Assembly: GCF_001308015.1 (NCBI RefSeq)
Contig: NZ_LGYH01000001.1
Location: 124,001 to 188,000, forward strand
From: Neisseria sp. 83E34
GTDB taxonomy: Bacteria; Pseudomonadota; Gammaproteobacteria; Burkholderiales; Neisseriaceae
Length of the DNA stretch: 64,000 nt
Direction of reading: 5' to 3'
Under the pieces are notes generated by a model. That model saw only the letters and a list, made by a program, of their open reading frames with translations. It ran no database searches and was not told the origin of the DNA. Of the stretch, positions 17,590 to 26,242 are shown piece after piece. The position numbers and the translations under genes were made by a program. The stretch's first letter is position 1, and every line of letters starts with the position of its first letter.

Positions 17590-18345
17590 ATGTGGGACAA
17601 AAAATGGGTTATCGGCAATTGGAAAATGAATGGCCAGTTGCAGAATAATAATGCATTGGTTCACAAACTGCGCTCTTTACCCAAAATGGACAATGTCTGT
17701 ATCGGTATTTCACCGCCCACAGTTTATTTATCTCAAGTACATAATGCCGTTAAAATCGTTTTGGAAAACAAAATCCATACATGTGCGCAGGATGTCAGCC
17801 GTTTTAACGGCAGCGGCGCCTATACCGGTGAAGTGTCGGCAGAAATGATGAAAGATGTGGGTGTTGACATTGTTTTAATCGGCCACTCGGAGCGCAGCCT
17901 GTATTTCAATGAAAAAAACGACGTGCAGCGCCATAAAATCGAAAACGTACTCAATGTCGGCCTTACGCCGCTTTTATGTGTAGGCGAAAGTATAAAAGAG
18001 CGGGAAGACGGTCGAGAGAAAGAAGCCGTGGCTTACCAGCTTTCCGTATTTAAAGGCCTCAAAACCAAACATTTCGCCGTTGCTTACGAGCCGGTATGGG
18101 CGATCGGCACGGGCAAAGTGGCCACGAAAGAGCAAATCGCAGATATGCACGATTTCATTTACAACGAAATCTTGTCATTGTGTGGAGAAGATGCTAATAT
18201 CCGCATTCTTTACGGCGGTAGTGTAAACGATAAAAACGCAGCCGAGATTTTTACCGTTCCTCATGTAGACGGTGCTTTGGTCGGTGGCGCATCGCTTAAA
18301 TACGAATCATTTACCGCAATTATCCAAGCCGCCCAAGATGCTTAA
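17590..18345 (+). CDS. tpiA: Triosephosphate isomerase
   Basis: Interconverts dihydroxyacetone phosphate and glyceraldehyde-3-phosphate. The 251-residue TIM barrel starts [10 protein letters not shown] (catalytic Asn/Lys), has the His in IGHSERS, the catalytic Glu loop in [16 protein letters not shown], and ends with [11 protein letters not shown] and [22 protein letters not shown] precedes the ATG. secG follows after 9 bases. Confidence 0.97.
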   Translation: MWDKKWVIGNWKMNGQLQNNNALVHKLRSLPKMDNVCIGISPPTVYLSQVHNAVKIVLENKIHTCAQDVSRFNGSGAYTGEVSAEMMKDVGVDIVLIGHSERSLYFNEKNDVQRHKIENVLNVGLTPLLCVGESIKEREDGREKEAVAYQLSVFKGLKTKHFAVAYEPVWAIGTGKVATKEQIADMHDFIYNEILSLCGEDANIRILYGGSVNDKNAAEIFTVPHVDGALVGGASLKYESFTAIIQAAQDA

Positions 18346-18354
18346 AGAACATTT

Positions 18355-18702
18355 ATGGAAACCATTAAAACCGTTATCTGGTTATTGAATATTTTTGCTT
18401 CGATTACCGTAATCATCTTGGTGCTGATGCAACAAGGTAAAGGTGCGGATGCAGGCGCTACATTCGGCGGAAGCGGTAGCGCACAAGGCGTTTTCGGTTC
18501 GGCCGGTAGTGCAAACTTTTTAAGCCGCGCCACAGCTATTGCTGCAACGGTTTTTTTTGCCAGCTGCTTAAGCTTGGTATATATTAATACCCATGTTCCC
18601 AAACATGGTTTGGATTTCAGCACAGTGCAGCAGCAAAGTGCTCCGGCTCAAACGGAACAAGGTGCAACGAGCCCGGCAACATCGGCTTCTGGCACACAAT
18701 AA
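18355..18702 (+). CDS. secG: Preprotein translocase subunit SecG
   Basis: A 115-residue inner-membrane protein that assists SecYE. It has two transmembrane segments (VIWLLNIFASITVIILVLM and AIAATVFFASCLSLVYI) joined by the typical glycine-rich loop QQGKGADAGATFGGSGSAQG. The C-terminal tail is rich in Gln, Ser and Ala and is variable in the family. tpiA-secG-tRNA-Leu is a common order in proteobacteria. Confidence 0.94.
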   Translation: METIKTVIWLLNIFASITVIILVLMQQGKGADAGATFGGSGSAQGVFGSAGSANFLSRATAIAATVFFASCLSLVYINTHVPKHGLDFSTVQQQSAPAQTEQGATSPATSASGTQ

Positions 18703-18709
18703 AATTTAT

Positions 18710-18795
18710 GCCGACATGGTGAAATTGGTAGACACGCCATCTTGAGGGGGTGGTGACCTTAGGTCGTATGAGTTCAAGTCTCATTGTCGGCACCA
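18710..18795 (+). tRNA. tRNA-Leu (GAG)
   Basis: An 86-base class II tRNA. The acceptor stem is GCCGACA/TGTCGGC with encoded ACCA. The anticodon stem CCATC/GGTGG encloses loop TTGAGGG with anticodon GAG. A long variable arm and a T arm (TTCAAGTCTC) follow. It lies 7 bases after secG. Its 3' part (18773-18787) is the integration site of the 9 kb element that follows, and the tRNA remains intact. Confidence 0.95.
18773..18787 (+). repeat. attL core of the integrated element
   Basis: TTCAAGTCTCATTGT in the tRNA-Leu T arm and acceptor stem is repeated exactly at 27806-27820. The pair marks the likely crossover core of the integrase. At 15 bp the core is short; sequence beyond it does not match. 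Confidence 0.7.
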
Positions 18796-18803
18796 TCAAA
18801 AGA

Positions 18804-18832
18804 AAACAGCCCAATTTTCGGGCTGTTTTTTT
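18804..18832 (+). terminator. Intrinsic terminator after tRNA-Leu
   Basis: ACAGCCC/GGGCTGT stem around AATTTTC, followed by T7. It ends the tpiA-secG-tRNA transcript. Confidence 0.75.
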
Positions 18833-18965
18833 ACGTCTAATACAGTCTAACCACATAAACCAAAATCCAAGCATAGTAAGGCTTACAGCCCGATAAAGGG
18901 CGTTTTAAGACGGCCTTAATTATCCAATACAGTAAAATCCCGTCTAATTGAATAAACCAAAAAAC

Positions 18966-19014
18966 GGGGGTATATTTAGGGGTATCTGAAAAACACCCCT
19001 AAAAAAATACCCCC
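18966..19014. promoter_or_regulatory. Inverted arm-type repeat in front of the integrase gene
   Basis: GGGGGTATATTTAGGGGTAT (18966-18985) faces ACCCCTAAAAAAATACCCCC (18995-19014), ending two bases before the integrase ATG. A third copy with 19 of 20 bases identical lies at 27733-27752 near the right end. Paired arm sites near both ends are what a tyrosine integrase or its excisionase would bind; overlap with the int start suggests autoregulation. Inference from position. Confidence 0.5.
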
Positions 19015-19016
19015 AA

Positions 19017-20222
19017 ATGCCATTAAACGACCGCCAAATAAAGAACGCCAAGCCCGCCGCTAAGCCATACAAACTAGCAGATGGTAAGGGTATGTTTTTA
19101 CAGGTTACACCAGCGGGCGGGAAGTTATGGCGGTTGAAATACCGCATAGACGGCAAAGAAAAACTACTTTCAATCGGCAAATATCCCGCCGTTTCTTTAA
19201 GTGAAGCACGGGAAGCCGCCGAAAATGCCCGCCGCCTGATTGCCATAGGGCAAGACCCCAGCGCAGTCAAGCAACAGGCCAAGCAAGAGCGGCAGGCCGC
19301 CCTACTGAATACCTTTGAGGCAATAACGCGCCGATGGCATAGCGAGAATCTGCACCGCTGGAAGCCCGACAATGCCGCCCGCATTCTCAATCACTTTGCA
19401 AAAGACGTTTTCCCACATATCGGCGGGCAACAGATAGACGGTATAGCCGTATCAGACGTGAAAGGCGTAATCGAGCGCATAGCCGCCCGCAATGCAACGG
19501 CCACCGCTGAAAAAATCAGGCAATGGATAGCCGCCGTATATGGCTATGCCGCCATGCTAGAAATAACCGACCGTAACCCCGCCGCCCCATTACGCGGCTT
19601 TTTGGCCAAAGCGGAAACCCACCATTTACCCGCCTTGCCCCGTGAAGAACTGGCCGAGTTTTACCGCCGCTTGATATTGGCCGATATTGACCCGCAAAAT
19701 CGTATAGCCGTAATGCTGGTTATGCTGGTGTTCGTAAGAAGCACCGAATTACGCGGCGGCCAATGGCATGAAATAGACTGGCAGGCGAAAACATGGACTA
19801 TCCCCGCCGAGCGAATGAAGCTACCCCGCGCCCATGTGATACCGCTTTCAGATTGGACGCTGGAATTACTGCAAGAGCTACACGGCCACACAGGACAAAC
19901 GCCCTATTTATTCCCCAGCCGCACAAAAACGACAGGATTTATCAGCGAAGCCACCCTAAATCGAATTATCGAGCGGTTAGGATACAAAGGCACGGCCACG
20001 CCGCACGGATTCCGCAGTTTGGCCAGCAGCGTATTAAACGAACAGGACTTTAACCCCGATGCCATAGAACGGCAGCTTGCCCATGTGCCGAAAGATAAAA
20101 TCCGCGCTGCCTACAATCGGGCGGAATACTGGCTGCATAGGGTAGAAATGATGCAATGGTATTCAGACTATTTGCGCGAGCGTTACAACCAAGCCCGCGC
20201 CATGATTGAAGCAGACAGCTAA
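19017..20222 (+). CDS. int: Tyrosine integrase (P4 type)
   Basis: A 401-residue recombinase. The N-terminal DUF4102-type arm-binding domain begins MPLNDRQIKNAKPAAKPYKL and continues with RLKYRIDGKEKLLSIGKYP and VSLSEAREAAENARRLIAIG. The core-binding region is in the middle. The catalytic domain shows Arg in LVFVRSTELRGGQW, His-x-x-Arg in ATPHGFRSLASSVL, and the C-terminal QLAHVPKDKIRAAYNRAEYW, where Tyr is the likely nucleophile. It lies next to the tRNA that provides its attachment site. Confidence 0.93.
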   Translation: MPLNDRQIKNAKPAAKPYKLADGKGMFLQVTPAGGKLWRLKYRIDGKEKLLSIGKYPAVSLSEAREAAENARRLIAIGQDPSAVKQQAKQERQAALLNTFEAITRRWHSENLHRWKPDNAARILNHFAKDVFPHIGGQQIDGIAVSDVKGVIERIAARNATATAEKIRQWIAAVYGYAAMLEITDRNPAAPLRGFLAKAETHHLPALPREELAEFYRRLILADIDPQNRIAVMLVMLVFVRSTELRGGQWHEIDWQAKTWTIPAERMKLPRAHVIPLSDWTLELLQELHGHTGQTPYLFPSRTKTTGFISEATLNRIIERLGYKGTATPHGFRSLASSVLNEQDFNPDAIERQLAHVPKDKIRAAYNRAEYWLHRVEMMQWYSDYLRERYNQARAMIEADS

Positions 20223-20251
20223 GAATAAAATAGGCATCTGAAAACAAAAAT

Positions 20252-20277
20252 ACCAGCCCTTGCGCTGGTGTTTTTTA
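20252..20277 (+). terminator. Intrinsic terminator after int
   Basis: ACCAGC/GCTGGT stem with 6-base loop followed by GTTTTTT. Similar CCAGC...GCTGG hairpins end the DUF927 gene and, in decayed form, the antitoxin gene. Confidence 0.7.
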
Positions 20278-20800
20278 TTGGAAATATCAATATTTGAGCT
20301 TTTTTTATTGTTTTTTGATTATATTTGATAGGTTTTTAGTGTGTTTTGAGTATTTTTAAGTAAATTGAGTTAGACCGTATTAGGCCGTATCAATCTATAT
20401 TAGGTAAAAAATACCTCCATAAAATAAGCACCCCCCTACCAATTTCACATATTCAATCAGTTATATTGAGTAAATATATGTAAGTAAGAGAGCATTAAAA
20501 TGCAACCAAGTTTAAACATAAAGAGTAAATATAGACAAAGACCGAAAAACCCCCTTTAAAAACCCTTTAAAGCCCGACTAGGAACCGCATAACAAACACC
20601 TGCCAATATTTTTTTTCAAAATTCAGTCAAATTCAATCTATCAGCCTTTTTAACGCCTTTTTAACGCCCTTAATATATTGATTTTTTTCATTTGCACAAA
20701 AGCTAGTGGGTTAGGATTTGCAGTCTTTGGGGTTCCCATTTTGCCGAAATTTGGTGTAGCTTGAAAAAAGCAATATAACAACACCAAAGGCAATCAAATC
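20278..20800. other. AT-rich gene-free stretch in the element
   Basis: About 520 bases without a convincing gene, very AT-rich, with runs such as CAATCTAT seen twice (near 20387 and 20633). It separates int from the alpA-like operon and probably holds the control region and promoter of that operon. No clear operator or RNA could be assigned. Confidence 0.4.
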
Positions 20801-21019
20801 ATGACAACCCAATCCATTTTACGAGCAAAACAAGTGGCCGAGCGTTTAGGAATTTCAACCGCTGCTATTTGGTATAAGGTTAATCCTAAAAGCCGCCACT
20901 ATGACGCAGATTTTCCACAGCCTTTTAAAATATCCGTTAACGCCACAGGATGGCTTGAAAGTGAAATTAACAGTTACATTGAAAGGCTGGCAGCCAAACG
21001 TAAAGGGGCGCAATCATGA
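20801..21019 (+). CDS. AlpA-like HTH regulator/excisionase
   Basis: A 72-residue MerR/AlpA-type HTH protein: ILRAKQVAERLGISTAAIWY (helix-turn-helix), then FPQPFKISVNATGWLESEIN, the standard second half with a W-x-E-S/E-I pattern. AlpA-like proteins activate integrase or excision genes in P4-like elements. Its TGA overlaps the ATG of the next gene by 4 bases (ATGA), so the two are co-translated. Confidence 0.85.
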   Translation: MTTQSILRAKQVAERLGISTAAIWYKVNPKSRHYDADFPQPFKISVNATGWLESEINSYIERLAAKRKGAQS

Positions 21020-21498
21020 CTGTTTATGCTTATACCAGTATTACCGAAGTTCAGACAGCCTTTGCTACCCTTTCTAAACTGGAAAAACGCAGAGCAGAGA
21101 AAATAACTAAATTGCAAACCAAGATTGCTGATTTGACTGCCAAGCATGAGGCAGAAATAGTAGGCGATACCACAGAAATTGCCGCCATACGCGCCGCTAT
21201 TGCCGCCTATGCCGAAGCCAACCGAGCCGAGCTTACTCACAACGGTAAAAGCAAAACTGCCAGCTTTGGCACGGGGGTTATCAAATGGCGAAAGCTGCCT
21301 GCAAAAGTTGAAATTACAGGAGATACCGTCGATATTTTAGCTGCTTTGAAACGCCGACGCTTGAACCGTTTTATCCGTGTGAAAGAGGAATTGGATAAAA
21401 CCGCTATTTTGAAAGAAGCTACTGCCATCAAAACGCCGATTAAGGGCTTGAGTATTATCAACGGCGGGGAATTATTAACTATTGAAACCGCTGCATAA
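21016..21498 (+). CDS. gam: Gam-family host-nuclease inhibitor
   Basis: A 160-residue protein of the Mu Gam type, which coats DNA ends and blocks exonucleases. It has an N-terminal coiled coil (KLEKRRAEKITKLQTKIADL onward) and the family segment SKTASFGTGVIKWRKLPAKVEI, followed by RRRLNRFIRVKEELDKTAIL. It lies in an overlapping run with the AlpA-like gene and 2 bases before the Mor-like gene. Gam would protect linear or replicating forms of the element. Assignment by motif recognition. Confidence 0.8.
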   Translation: MTVYAYTSITEVQTAFATLSKLEKRRAEKITKLQTKIADLTAKHEAEIVGDTTEIAAIRAAIAAYAEANRAELTHNGKSKTASFGTGVIKWRKLPAKVEITGDTVDILAALKRRRLNRFIRVKEELDKTAILKEATAIKTPIKGLSIINGGELLTIETAA

Positions 21499-21500
21499 TT

Positions 21501-22142
21501 ATGAGTATTTTTGATTATCCCGACTTAATACCTGAATCCGTGCATGAAATTGCGAACGTTATTGGCAATGAAGCAACCGAGAAGCTAGTTAAAGCCGTAG
21601 GCGGAGCGCGTTTCAAGATGGGGAAAGGTATGATAGAAACAGAACGGCTAGGTATTCTGTATGAAGCATTAGGCGATGAAAAGACGCATGAGTTATTAGA
21701 GGTTTACGGCGGAGAAGAACTTTATATTCCGTGCTGTAATGCCGCGTTGAGAGCGGCGCGAAATGATGCAGTTTATGATGATTTTTTTGAGCTGAAAGAA
21801 CAAGGGGAAAGTGGGCTTATGGCTGTTACCAAGCTGGCAGCAAAATATCGTATCAGCGAACGTACCATTTACACCATTGTAGGGTATGGCAGTAACAAAA
21901 AACATAAACCCAATAGCAGGGAAGCGGTAGACGAACGGCTGAAATTAAAGTTCCTGAAAAAGTGGGTAACAAAAAAAGAACCCGCTGCCACATTTTCGGG
22001 TAACTGGCAAGAAGTAACTGATTTTGTAGACGAAAACACCATGCCTGAAAATGCAGGTAAATACCTGATAGAGCAAGACGAAAGCGGCGTTTTTCATGTT
22101 TACATTTTTCCGCTGATAAATACCATCAAACAAATTGCTTGA
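21501..22142 (+). CDS. Mor-like transcription activator
   Basis: A 213-residue protein. Residues ~45-130 resemble phage Mu Mor/C: LGDEKTHELLEVYGGEELYIP, then ALRAARNDAVYDDFFEL and an HTH in MAVTKLAAKYRISERTIYTIV. An earlier stretch (IANVIGNEATEKLVKAVGGA) repeats the dimerisation-like part, so the N-terminus may be a duplicated half. The extra ~70-residue C-terminus is not recognised. Mor activates middle or late genes; here it may switch on the downstream replication genes or respond to a helper phage. The role is inferred. Confidence 0.7.
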   Translation: MSIFDYPDLIPESVHEIANVIGNEATEKLVKAVGGARFKMGKGMIETERLGILYEALGDEKTHELLEVYGGEELYIPCCNAALRAARNDAVYDDFFELKEQGESGLMAVTKLAAKYRISERTIYTIVGYGSNKKHKPNSREAVDERLKLKFLKKWVTKKEPAATFSGNWQEVTDFVDENTMPENAGKYLIEQDESGVFHVYIFPLINTIKQIA

Positions 22143-22174
22143 CACCCGCCCGCAGCAAGGGCAATAATGGCCGC

Positions 22175-22194
22175 GTTACTGTAAATCCAGTAAC
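22175..22194 (+). other. Hairpin after the Mor-like gene
   Basis: GTTACTG/CAGTAAC with a 6-base loop and no T run. Just downstream CCCGAATATCAG occurs twice (near 22234 and 22258), bounded by GCCGC and GCGGC. This looks like a structured control region, not a plain terminator. Confidence 0.35.
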
Positions 22195-22304
22195 CAGCCG
22201 TGAGAAGCTGAATAACTAGGCAAGCAAGCCGCCCCGAATATCAGAGCTACCCGATAGCCCGAATATCAGCGGCGTTTATATTGTTTGCATCCCCCTTGTT
22301 TTAC

Positions 22305-22440
22305 CTTTTTCAATGGCAGACAGGGGCAAAGCGGGCTTTATGCCCACTGGTTCTAGTTGCCAGTTTCTCACACTTTGCCCTTTGTCTGCCGCCCCACGCG
22401 TGAGAACGTGAGCGACGGCGGAAAGACCAACTAGAAAGGT
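22305..22440 (+). ncRNA. Candidate structured (C4-like antisense) RNA
   Basis: Three pairs of complementary blocks lie in 130 bases. GGCAGACAGGGGCAAAG (22315-22331) pairs with CTTTGCCCTTTGTCTGCC (22373-22390). TTCTAGTTG (22351-22359) pairs with CAACTAGAA (22429-22437). TTCTCAC (22364-22370) pairs with GTGAGAA (22400-22406). The set cannot all pair as one nested fold, so alternative folds or a pseudoknot are expected. The last block lies just before the next start codon. The layout recalls the C4/CI antisense RNAs of P1 and P4; this was not checked against a covariance model. Confidence 0.45.
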
Positions 22441-22447
22441 AAACATC

Positions 22448-22852
22448 ATGAATCAAAATCAAGCCCAACAGGCCGCCGCGCCGCAATCTAAACAAAATCC
22501 CAGCAAAACCCCATCATTCCGCCTTTATTCAGACGGCTTAGGCACATTCTTGGCCATTGCCGCCGATGCCGTACACGAAATGGCCGCCAATAAACAGCTT
22601 GCGCCCGCCGATATAACCATATTGAGAAATGAAACCATTATTGCCGCTACCAACTTCGGCCAAGCAATGGAAACATTAGGCGGCGAATGCTTAGACAATT
22701 CAGGCACGGAAAATACCGCCGCCGCAGCCCTGATGATGGCTGGCCGCTTTATTCAGGAAATGGGCAGCATCAATGAAAGTCTGAATATGGCCGAATCCGC
22801 TATCAAACAGGCAGCCCGCAACACCAGCGGCGAAGAATGGCCAAGCTGCTAA
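22448..22852 (+). CDS. Hypothetical element protein
   Basis: A 134-residue protein. The N-terminus is low-complexity (MNQNQAQQAAAPQSKQNPSK). The rest is helical: LGTFLAIAADAVHEMAANKQ, ITILRNETIIAATNFGQAME and NTAAAALMMAGRFIQEMGSI. No signal peptide or known domain. CTAGAAAGG before the ATG is a plausible ribosome-binding site, which also overlaps a complementary block of the structured RNA upstream, so its translation may be RNA-controlled. Function unknown. Confidence 0.65.
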   Translation: MNQNQAQQAAAPQSKQNPSKTPSFRLYSDGLGTFLAIAADAVHEMAANKQLAPADITILRNETIIAATNFGQAMETLGGECLDNSGTENTAAAALMMAGRFIQEMGSINESLNMAESAIKQAARNTSGEEWPSC

Positions 22853-22864
22853 AGGCCGTCTGAA
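22853..22864 (+). repeat. Foreign-dialect uptake sequence (AG-DUS)
   Basis: Perfect AGGCCGTCTGAA directly overlapping the stop of the preceding gene (TAA 22850-22852 then AGGCCG). This dialect is used by other Neisseria species, not by the surrounding chromosome. Confidence 0.8.
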
Positions 22865-22903
22865 ACCGCCCCCCAATCCCTAAACACACCCTTTTTAAAA
22901 CGC

Positions 22904-22946
22904 CTTGCCCTGCCCGTAAAACGGCAAGGGCGGGTTTTCTGCACCC
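22904..22946 (+). terminator. Possible terminator
   Basis: CCTTGCCCTGCCCG and CGGCAAGGGCGGG form a GC-rich imperfect stem followed by TTTT. Confidence 0.45.
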
Positions 22947-23114
22947 GAAAGAAACGTAAGACACCGTTTAAACCCCGTTTAAAAACGCGCCATATTGCGT
23001 TTTGGGCTTTCAGACGAGTTAACCCTTACCCAAACGGCAAACGCCCCAAAAAACGCAGATTTACCCGCCTGCCGAACGGATACGGCAACAGGCAGCAAAC
23101 GAAAGGCAAAAGCC

Positions 23115-23219
23115 ATGACACCCCGCCAAGACAAACAAGCCGCCAAAACCGCCGCCATTCCTGCCGATTGGACGGAAAACCCGCTTGCGGGTGTGGTGTA
23201 TGAACCGATTGGCGAATAA
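23115..23219 (+). CDS. Small hypothetical protein before the primase
   Basis: From ATG 23115 a 34-residue product is read, basic at the start (MTPRQDKQAAKTAA) and ending WTENPLAGVVYEPIGE. It stops 10 bases before the primase start, so it could be a translational leader. The frame is also open further upstream to 22995. No family recognised; coding status uncertain. Confidence 0.4.
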   Translation: MTPRQDKQAAKTAAIPADWTENPLAGVVYEPIGE

Positions 23220-23229
23220 GGGGCAATCT

Positions 23230-24339
23230 ATGAAACCTTACGACCTATCCGACCTGAAAGCCGCCGCCGCTGGCCGCTGGCCTGAAATACACGCCGCGCT
23301 TGGCATTCCCCGCGAATACCTGAACACCCGCAAACATTGCCCCTGCCCCTATTGCGGCGGCAAAGACCGCTACCGCTATACCGATTATCAAGGCACGGGC
23401 GCGTTTATCTGCAACCAATGCACCCCCGACGGCGGCAGCGGGTTTGATTTATTAATGCTGGTGTTTGGTTACGACTTTGCCACCGCCGCCAACGAAACCG
23501 CCGCTTTATTGGGTTTTTCAGACGGCCAAGCAGGGCAACACCAGCCCCGCGCCCCGTTGCCACCTGCCAAGCCCGCCGCCCCGCCGAAAGACAAACAGGC
23601 CGCCTTGCTGAATCTATGGCACGAAGCCATACCCCTAAGCGGCCAAGACCCCGCCGCGCAATATCTGCACGGGCGCGGCCTGCCTGCCGCCGCTTTTCAG
23701 ACGGCCTTCAATATCCGTTACCACCCCGCCTTACCCCTATGGGCAACCGACACCGACGGCCAAACGGCTAAGCCGCTGTTAATCGGCTATTTCCCCGCCA
23801 TGCTGGCCGCCGTAACCACCGCCGACGGCCAATTACAGGGCTTGCATAAAACCTACCTTGATGCGGTTTATGCCAAGCCATGCGGCGAAAACGGTAACCA
23901 TATCCCCGCCTTTACCAAACTGAATATCCACCACCCGCACACGGGCGAGCCGTTACCCGCCAAAAAGATGCAATCCCGCTACCCCGATGCCCTGAAAGGC
24001 GCGGCAGTACACCTATTCCCGCCCGACGCACAAGGCCGCCTGATTGTTGCCGAAGGCATAGAAACCGCCTTTGCCGCCCGCGCCCTTTTCGGCCTGCCCG
24101 CCGTTGCCGCTTTATCCGCTTATGGCATGGCTTCGTTTGTATGGCCGTCTGAAACGCAGGAACTGTTTATTTGCGCCGACCATGACGACAACCGCACGGG
24201 CATTAAAGCCGCCCACAGCTTGGCAGTAAGAGCCATCAAAGCAGGCATCAAGGCACGGATATGGCAGCCCGAAACGGCAGGCTTTGACGCTTTGGACGAA
24301 CTGAACCGCCGCCAAGACGAACAGACCGCCCCGCCGTAA
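23230..24339 (+). CDS. Zinc-ribbon/TOPRIM primase
   Basis: A 369-residue primase of phage and plasmid type. The N-terminal zinc ribbon has CPCPYCGGKDRYRY and FICNQC. The middle is Pro/Ala-rich and carries a reverse AGGCCGTCTGAA (23696-23707). The C-terminal TOPRIM domain shows GRLIVAEGIETAFAARAL (catalytic Glu) and LFICADHDDNRTGIKAA (Asp pair). It would lay primers for replication of the element, acting with the DUF927 ATPase encoded next. ATG 23230 is preferred; an upstream in-frame start at 23185 lacks a signal. Confidence 0.87.
   Translation: MKPYDLSDLKAAAAGRWPEIHAALGIPREYLNTRKHCPCPYCGGKDRYRYTDYQGTGAFICNQCTPDGGSGFDLLMLVFGYDFATAANETAALLGFSDGQAGQHQPRAPLPPAKPAAPPKDKQAALLNLWHEAIPLSGQDPAAQYLHGRGLPAAAFQTAFNIRYHPALPLWATDTDGQTAKPLLIGYFPAMLAAVTTADGQLQGLHKTYLDAVYAKPCGENGNHIPAFTKLNIHHPHTGEPLPAKKMQSRYPDALKGAAVHLFPPDAQGRLIVAEGIETAFAARALFGLPAVAALSAYGMASFVWPSETQELFICADHDDNRTGIKAAHSLAVRAIKAGIKARIWQPETAGFDALDELNRRQDEQTAPP
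23696..23707 (-). repeat. AG-DUS inside the primase gene
   Basis: TTCAGACGGCCT on the + strand is a perfect reverse AGGCCGTCTGAA. Confidence 0.8.
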
Positions 24340-24493
24340 ACCGCCCGTATTTGCGTTTTCAGCCCGTTTCCCTTTCAGACGACCTTATACAAGTACCCCA
24401 AACAGCGTGGATTTACCCACCTGCCGTCTGAAATACCAGCAAACAACATGGGCAGCCGATACAGGCCGCCCGAAACAGTAAGGAAATATCATA

Positions 24494-26242
24494 ATGAATA
24501 ACACCAGCACCGCCCTTGAAGAATTTGAAGCGGTAGAATTGCGCCCGCATTTCCAATGCACCAAAAACGGCGTTTTCTACATTGCCGTAGAAACCGACAA
24601 GCACGGCGAAGTACACGAAAAACCCCCGCTGAAACTGGCCGACCCAATCGAGCTTATCGGGCGGGGTACCGACGAAGCAGGCAGCCATTACCGTATTATC
24701 CGCTGGCGCGATGCCGTAACCCGCAAAGCCCGCATAGAAGCCCTGCCGATGGCCGAAATCGGCGTAAACTGGCAACGCCTGCAATCACACGGCATTACCG
24801 TTATGGCAAGCCGCAGAAAACGCGAATTACTGGCCGATTATCTGCAAACCGACGGCAGCAACGAACGCTACACCGTAACCAATCGTGCTGGCTGGTGTGC
24901 CAACAATACAGCCTACATTCTGCCCAATGGCGAGGCCATAACCGCCAAAAAACAGCCCGCCAAAGTGATTTACAACGGCGACAAATCACAGGCAGACAGC
25001 TACACCGAAAGCGGCAGCCTTGAAGACTGGCAGCAGGGCATAGCCCGCTATATGGCAGGCAACAGCCGCCTATGCTTGGCAGTAGGCACCGCCCTAGCCG
25101 CCCCACTTGTCCGCCTATTGAATATCGAAGCAGGGGGATTTCACCTTTTCGGCGATTCACGCGACGGCAAATCAACCGCCGCCAAAGCCGCATTATCCGT
25201 ATGGGGCAACCCTGAAACACTTATGCTGACATGGACAGGCACAGGCTTAGGCTTTACCAATACCGCCGCCGCCCGCAATGATGGCTTACTGGTGTTAGAC
25301 GAAATCGGCCAAGCCAACGCTAGAGCCGTAGCACAAACCGCCTATTCCGTGATTAACGGCGTTTCCAAAGTACAGGGTGCAAAAGACGGCGGCAATCGGG
25401 ATTTAAGCCGATGGCGCATTTTTGTACTTTCCACAGGCGAAAAGCCCTTAAACAGCTTTCTAAGAACGGCAGGCGTAGAATGGAACGCAGGCCAAGCCGC
25501 CCGCCTGCCCGATATTCCCAGCGATGCAGGAAAAGGCTTTGGCGTTTTTGACACCCTACACGGCCACGAAAAAGGCGCAGCCTTAAGCGAAGCCATAACC
25601 GCCCACGCCGCCAAACACCACGGCACAGCAGGCCGCGCCCTTATCCGCCTGCTACTGGAAAACCCAGCCGCCTTAGACGAAGCCCGCGCCACAATGGCCG
25701 ACTTTATGGCCATGTTGCCCGATACCGACGGCCAAAGCCGCACCGTTGCCCTTCGCTTTGCCGTAACAGCCGCCGCTTTAGAACTGGCCGCCAAGCACGG
25801 CATTACAGGCTTAGGCGCGGGGGTAGGCATGGCAGGTATCAAACAATGTTTCGACGCATGGCACAGCCGCACAGGCACAGGAAAATATGAAGACAGCCAA
25901 ATCATCAAACAGGCCGTAGACTTCATGCAGCTTTACGCGGAATCCATGCGCTTTGTAGATTGGAACAGCCAATTTACCAATCAAGACCACGCAGGCTACC
26001 GCCGCCGCGCCGCGCAAGAAAACGACGATGAATTTTGGATAATCCCCGCCGTGTTTGAAAGTGAAATATCCAAGAGCTTTGAACCAAACAAGGCTTGTAA
26101 CGTACTTCACGCTATCGAATGGCTGAAACGCAACGAAAAAGACAGCCGCTGGCAATTCAAACGCTTTGGAAAAGGGCGTTTTTATGTGCTGGTAGGCATA
26201 GAGCCGCCCAGCCAAGACAGCAGCAACCAAACCGAACAATAG
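24494..26242 (+). CDS. DUF927 helicase-like ATPase
   Basis: A 582-residue protein. An N-terminal region of ~190 residues is followed by a RecA/AAA-type ATPase with Walker A in LFGDSRDGKSTAAKAAL and Walker B in DGLLVLDEIGQANARAVAQT, then a sensor-like WRIFVLSTGEKPL. DUF927 proteins are helicase partners of the zinc-ribbon primases in phage satellites and islands. A C-terminal ~100 residues (from WIIPAVFESEISKSF) may bind DNA. The iteron cluster 270 bases downstream is the likely substrate. A standard ribosome-binding site (AAGGAAAT) precedes the start. Confidence 0.85.
   Translation: MNNTSTALEEFEAVELRPHFQCTKNGVFYIAVETDKHGEVHEKPPLKLADPIELIGRGTDEAGSHYRIIRWRDAVTRKARIEALPMAEIGVNWQRLQSHGITVMASRRKRELLADYLQTDGSNERYTVTNRAGWCANNTAYILPNGEAITAKKQPAKVIYNGDKSQADSYTESGSLEDWQQGIARYMAGNSRLCLAVGTALAAPLVRLLNIEAGGFHLFGDSRDGKSTAAKAALSVWGNPETLMLTWTGTGLGFTNTAAARNDGLLVLDEIGQANARAVAQTAYSVINGVSKVQGAKDGGNRDLSRWRIFVLSTGEKPLNSFLRTAGVEWNAGQAARLPDIPSDAGKGFGVFDTLHGHEKGAALSEAITAHAAKHHGTAGRALIRLLLENPAALDEARATMADFMAMLPDTDGQSRTVALRFAVTAAALELAAKHGITGLGAGVGMAGIKQCFDAWHSRTGTGKYEDSQIIKQAVDFMQLYAESMRFVDWNSQFTNQDHAGYRRRAAQENDDEFWIIPAVFESEISKSFEPNKACNVLHAIEWLKRNEKDSRWQFKRFGKGRFYVLVGIEPPSQDSSNQTEQ

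Noticed and set aside
17409-17648. 79-codon ORF upstream of tpiA
   Set aside because: It runs through the uptake sequence and into tpiA in another frame, with no start signal.
18940-18953. CCCGTCTAATTGAA near attL as a third Ecf-type promoter
   Set aside because: It has the CCGTCTAA block but no ATAAGAATT at 12 bases upstream.
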